A stretch of DNA of 64,000 nucleotides from Acholoe squamosa (taxonomy: Eukaryota; Annelida; Polychaeta; Phyllodocida; Polynoidae): assembly GCA_949317995.1 (NCBI GenBank), contig OX439036.1:9404356-9468355 (forward strand). The letters run 5' to 3'. The notes beneath the pieces are model-generated. The model was not told the DNA's origin. It saw nothing but the letters and a program-made list of their open reading frames with translations, and searched no databases. The position numbers and the translations under genes were made by a program. Shown one piece after another: positions 60,574 to 64,000 of this stretch (the stretch's first letter is position 1; every line of letters starts with the position of its first letter).

Positions 60574-62990
60574 CTGCTACACTGTGTCCATAGGTAAAGC
60601 TCTGAGTTTCACCTCCTATCTATTGAAGCTTCTTGATATAAGGTTATCCTAGTCTACAAGCCCCCTGAGGTAGGAAATCAACATGTTATTGACTATTTGA
60701 TTAATCTAATTGATAAAACTGTACCCACTCAAAAGATTGTAATTATGGGAGATTTTAATATTGATTTACTTGCTCTGTCTGACATAGACCAAAACACATT
60801 AAGAAAATAACCAATGTTAACAGTTTTAAGCAGTGTATTACGATCCCAACAAGAGTAAAAGGTATATCCAAAACCCTTATTGACCATATGTATACAAACT
60901 GTGATTATGTAAGTCACCATGGTACAGTGATCACATGCCTGTGTTTCTAATCTTAAAATGTGAAAGAAACAAAATTCCTATTGCATTAAAAACCATTAGG
61001 GTGTACAGAAATTTTGATAGTAATGTCTTTCACCATGACTTTTGCAATAGCAATTGGGTTGACTATAACCTTCACCAAGATGTTAATGGGCTATGCTCGA
61101 TTTATATGGATAACTTCCTTAAAGCATTAAGTGTTACAACACGCTTAAAGAGGAAATATGTGTCAGTAGATTGCCAGAATTGTTAACAAATGAGATCATA
61201 GGTGAAATGAGGCTCCGTGACAATGCTTATAAACAGGCCAAGCTGTACAATAACCCAGGAGACTGGGCTGTCGCTGATAAATTTGCCAACAGAGATGACA
61301 TTGCTATTGCTGTCAATAAAAAGAATACCTTGAGTAAGCTGTTGGATAAGCATAAAACTGATCCCCGTGAATTCTGGAGAGGTGTTAGAAAATTGCTCCC
61401 CAAATATAAAGGTGACTGTATTAATCAACCCATTGATGATGAGACTGGGTACAAATATGGTCCCGTTCAAATCCCTGATTATATCAATGAATTCTTTACT
61501 AAAATTGGTAAAAAAAACTTGCAGATGTTTTACCCAAGGTATTATATAGGAGCAATATACCACCAATTCGTGTAAAGCATGACCTACTGTTTACTCTGTT
61601 TGATGAAGACGAGATAAAAAAAGCTTTTGTTCAAATCGACATCACTAAGCCATCTGCTATCATGAATGTGAAATCCTCTGTCATTAAGCAGTTATTACTT
61701 TGTGACTGTAGCAAGCTTAGGATGATCTTTAATAAATCACTATTAGATGCAAGATTTCCTGATGTGTGGAAACATGCCATTGTCACCCCCATACCAAAGA
61801 AACCCCATAGCAAATCTGTGAATGATCTAAGGCCCATAAGCCAAATCCCACTACTTGGCAAAATTCTTAAAAAATTAGTTATAACAAGGCTTAAAAATTA
61901 TATGGAAGGTACTAATTATATCACTTGTGCCCAACATGGTTTTAGGAAAAATCACTCTACATTATCTGCTCTTAGTGCTTACCTGGATATTGTTTATGAA
62001 AACTTCAATAATAGGAAAACTACCTTCTCTATCTTTATCAACTATAAAAAGGCATTTGATACTGTTTCCCACCCCATACTAATACAAAAATGATCTGACT
62101 ATGGACTTAGTGACAATTCATGTGATTGGTTTAAGTCTTACCTGACAAATAGGACTCAGGAAGTTGGTGTGAATAACAAATTCCTTGCCTATAACGTATG
62201 GAGTGCCACAAGGCTCTAGAAGCAATTAGGAAATTGCAATATAGTTCTTTATGTTGATGATGCTGTGATTTCCTCCACTGATCTGAGGGAGCTACAAGTT
62301 GCTTTAAACAAGTTGTCATTTGGTGTATTATGAACAGCCTAATGATAAATCAGAAAAAAAAAACACAATGGATGTTCATTGGCCCACCACCTGCCATACA
62401 TCCCAATTTCTATGTTAGGGGAGTAGAATTGGAAGAAGTACAAACTTTCAAATATTTGGGTGTAATCTTAGATAATCCTTCAATAAGCATATTATTAGTA
62501 CTGTATAGGATAGGGTAAACTCCAAGGTTATACAGTTAGCTAGAATAAGAAAGTATACAGATGTTAATACTGCTCTGAATATCTATACCAGCACCATTCT
62601 TCCTCATTATGATTATTGTGATGTAATCTATGATGATAACTGTAGGGACCAACTCAAAGACTTGCAGCTCCTTCAAAGCAAGGCGTTGAGAATAGTTTAT
62701 AATGTCAGCCTTGGACCTAACCTAAGCATGACCACAATACAAACTCATGTTAGGGCCAATGGTTAAAGTCTGAGAGAGAGAAGGTATTCACTTAATTTAC
62801 TATGCCTATGATATAAAAAGTAATGTGGATCTTATTGACAATAGGGATTTACCAACCAGGCGTTTCGACGGTACGAGGTACCGTTACACCCACATCAAAC
62901 ATCCTGTATATGGTAAATCAGCCAAATTTAGAGCGATAAACTGCTGGAATAATTTCTGTGCAAAATAAACTAATATTCTGGAGAATTATT

Positions 62991-63698
62991 CAAAAACACA
63001 ATCCAAAAAGATTTTCCTAATTGTTTTATTATACCAATTAATACAGACTGGTTTAGGTAAGTCTAGTAGCTGGTATTACCACTTCTAGACAATAATCTTA
63101 TAATTTGCCACTGTAGTAGCTGGTATTTACCACTGCTCATTGTGTCATTATCTATGTCTTTTCATATTGTATTTTCTATGATATTATCACTGTTTTTCTG
63201 TTTCTCCATATGTATGTCTATGTCCTTAATATTGCATTGTCTATTCAATTTCAGGTATGACACGTAGTATTACCACAAACATTATGGATAACTGACAATT
63301 ATGCTTGAGACTGATATGGTCTCTTCTCTGAAAAGAGGTCTTTTGTCAATGTAGTAATTACTACTATGGCTGATGTTCATACTATGCACACTTACATATT
63401 TTAGTATTGTATTACATTTTTCTCATTTTTCAAAATACCATATACTAAGTTGAAGTCTCCAGGCACAGTAATAGGTCTCTTCCTCATTGTAATTTTATTT
63501 TGCTTCCCTCTTTCTCTCTTCTTATGTAGATGTCACCATGCTAACAGCAATATATACATATATATGGATTCTTCTGGCACTTATCGAGCCAAACCTGAGT
63601 GTACTGGAGTCTCTATGAGCTGCAGGAATTATACTTCAGGATGTGAAATATCACACTAGGACACTTTACCTAACACCTTTCACAATTTCAATCTCTCT
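62991..63698. other. Sequence after the LINE, no gene seen
   Basis: Two variants of GTAGTAGCTGGTATTACCAC (63064 and 63114) hint at a short tandem repeat near the LINE 3' end. Nothing else was recognised. Confidence 0.35.
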
Positions 63699-64000
63699 GG
63701 GGCTGTGTACAAATGACGTCATGCAGGAGGGGGGGAGGGGGGGTCCCACTTGCCATGACCAAGCATGACAAGGGGGGGAGGGGGGTTTTGGCAAGAACAA
63801 AAACTTTTGTAAAAAGATTTGTAAAGGTAGGGAAGTTTAATGCATTCATCTGACATAAATTTATTACCTATATGCCCTACATGCATGCATTCCTCAGACA
63901 TCTCACTCAATGAGTGTCACTGCCATCAATGTCAGTGTAAAATCAAGGTGATATCCAGGCCACTATAAGGAGGCACTACTACTCTATCCTACCTATACCA
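63699..64000. mobile_element. Inverted-repeat element end, cut by the window
   Basis: GGGGCTGTGTACAAATGACG, then TCATGCAGG, resembles the end at 18615, followed by G-rich runs. The mirrored end would lie beyond the window. Confidence 0.55.

Larger units (their letters stand above)
57960..60640. mobile_element. Nested insertion inside the LINE endonuclease
   Basis: Separates the endonuclease segments of the LINE. It contains a diverged tandem repeat (58255-58640) and a foldback element (59951-60573). No transposase or other gene was recognised. Confidence 0.6.
57690..62990 (+). mobile_element. Decayed LINE split by a nested insertion
   Basis: The endonuclease N-terminal part is at 57690-57930 (VCETWLDRHHD, then GGLLFYVKED, FIEIHK). 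It resumes at about 60640-60960 (LVYKPPEVG, IMGDFNIDLLAL). A linker domain follows at 61171-61575 and reverse transcriptase at 61590-62320 (PIPKKPHSKSVNDLRPIS, KKAFDTVSHP, YVDDAVIS). The C-terminal region is 62330-62960 (TFKYLGVILD, ILPHYDYCDVIYDD). Many stops and frameshifts break it. About 2.7 kb of unrelated sequence separates the two endonuclease parts. It is a different subfamily from the LINE at 10-12 kb. Confidence 0.8.

Overview
The window is animal nuclear DNA. Coding sequence is scattered over short exons joined by GT-AG introns, the gene families are metazoan (C-type lectin domains, PAN/apple-like modules, a membrane-tethered methyltransferase), and most of the rest is small inverted-repeat elements, decayed non-LTR and Ty3/gypsy-like retroelements and microsatellites. 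A marine invertebrate (echinoderm, hemichordate, cephalochordate or lophotrochozoan) fits, but the sequence alone does not fix the phylum.

The main content is a tandem array of four minus-strand genes for secreted C-type lectins. From the right edge to the left edge they are gene C (49835 to 44386), gene D (33362 to 30876), gene B (23158 to 15007) and gene A (5061 to 1585, running off the left edge). Three can be spliced by hand from ATG to stop with every intron phase matching: B gives 703 aa (signal peptide, CTLD, linker, CTLD, long Thr-rich repeat stalk, PAN-like module), C gives 285 aa (signal peptide, CTLD, Thr-rich stalk, PAN-like module) and D gives 214 aa (signal peptide, CTLD, PAN-like module). 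Gene A shows one CTLD and a Thr-rich stalk. An orphan copy of the PAN terminal exon (27696-27801) and a smaller relic (about 43755-43812) record further duplications. The 5' flanks of B and C are also homologous, so those two genes arose by duplication of a block that included the promoter.

Between the genes lie: 1-1.5 kb small inverted-repeat elements; 5-9 kb inverted-repeat elements, including a tandem pair and a 72-bp triplication; 10-12.4 kb a decayed minus-strand LINE; 12.5-14.8 kb tRNA-like sequences and more inverted-repeat elements; 24-30 kb a 44-bp perfect palindrome, AT tracts and a 650-bp inverted-repeat element; 34.5-39 kb a decayed plus-strand Ty3/gypsy-like pol split by insertions; 39.3-42.5 kb a decayed, unclassified gag-like reading frame; 50-54.5 kb inverted-repeat elements and a 1.3-kb element carrying an acidic-tract ORF; 55.4-56.3 kb a minus-strand type II membrane methyltransferase; 57.7-63 kb a decayed plus-strand LINE split by a nested insertion. 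One inverted-repeat family, with TTAA at its ends and a piggyBac-like look, occurs at least eleven times.

The lectins probably work outside the cell. The CTLD would bind sugar or another ligand, the Thr-rich stalk is probably O-glycosylated and extended, and the PAN-like module would mediate protein or carbohydrate contacts. The variation in stalk length, CTLD number and the EPN/QPD-position motif suggests a diversifying recognition cluster; that is inference.
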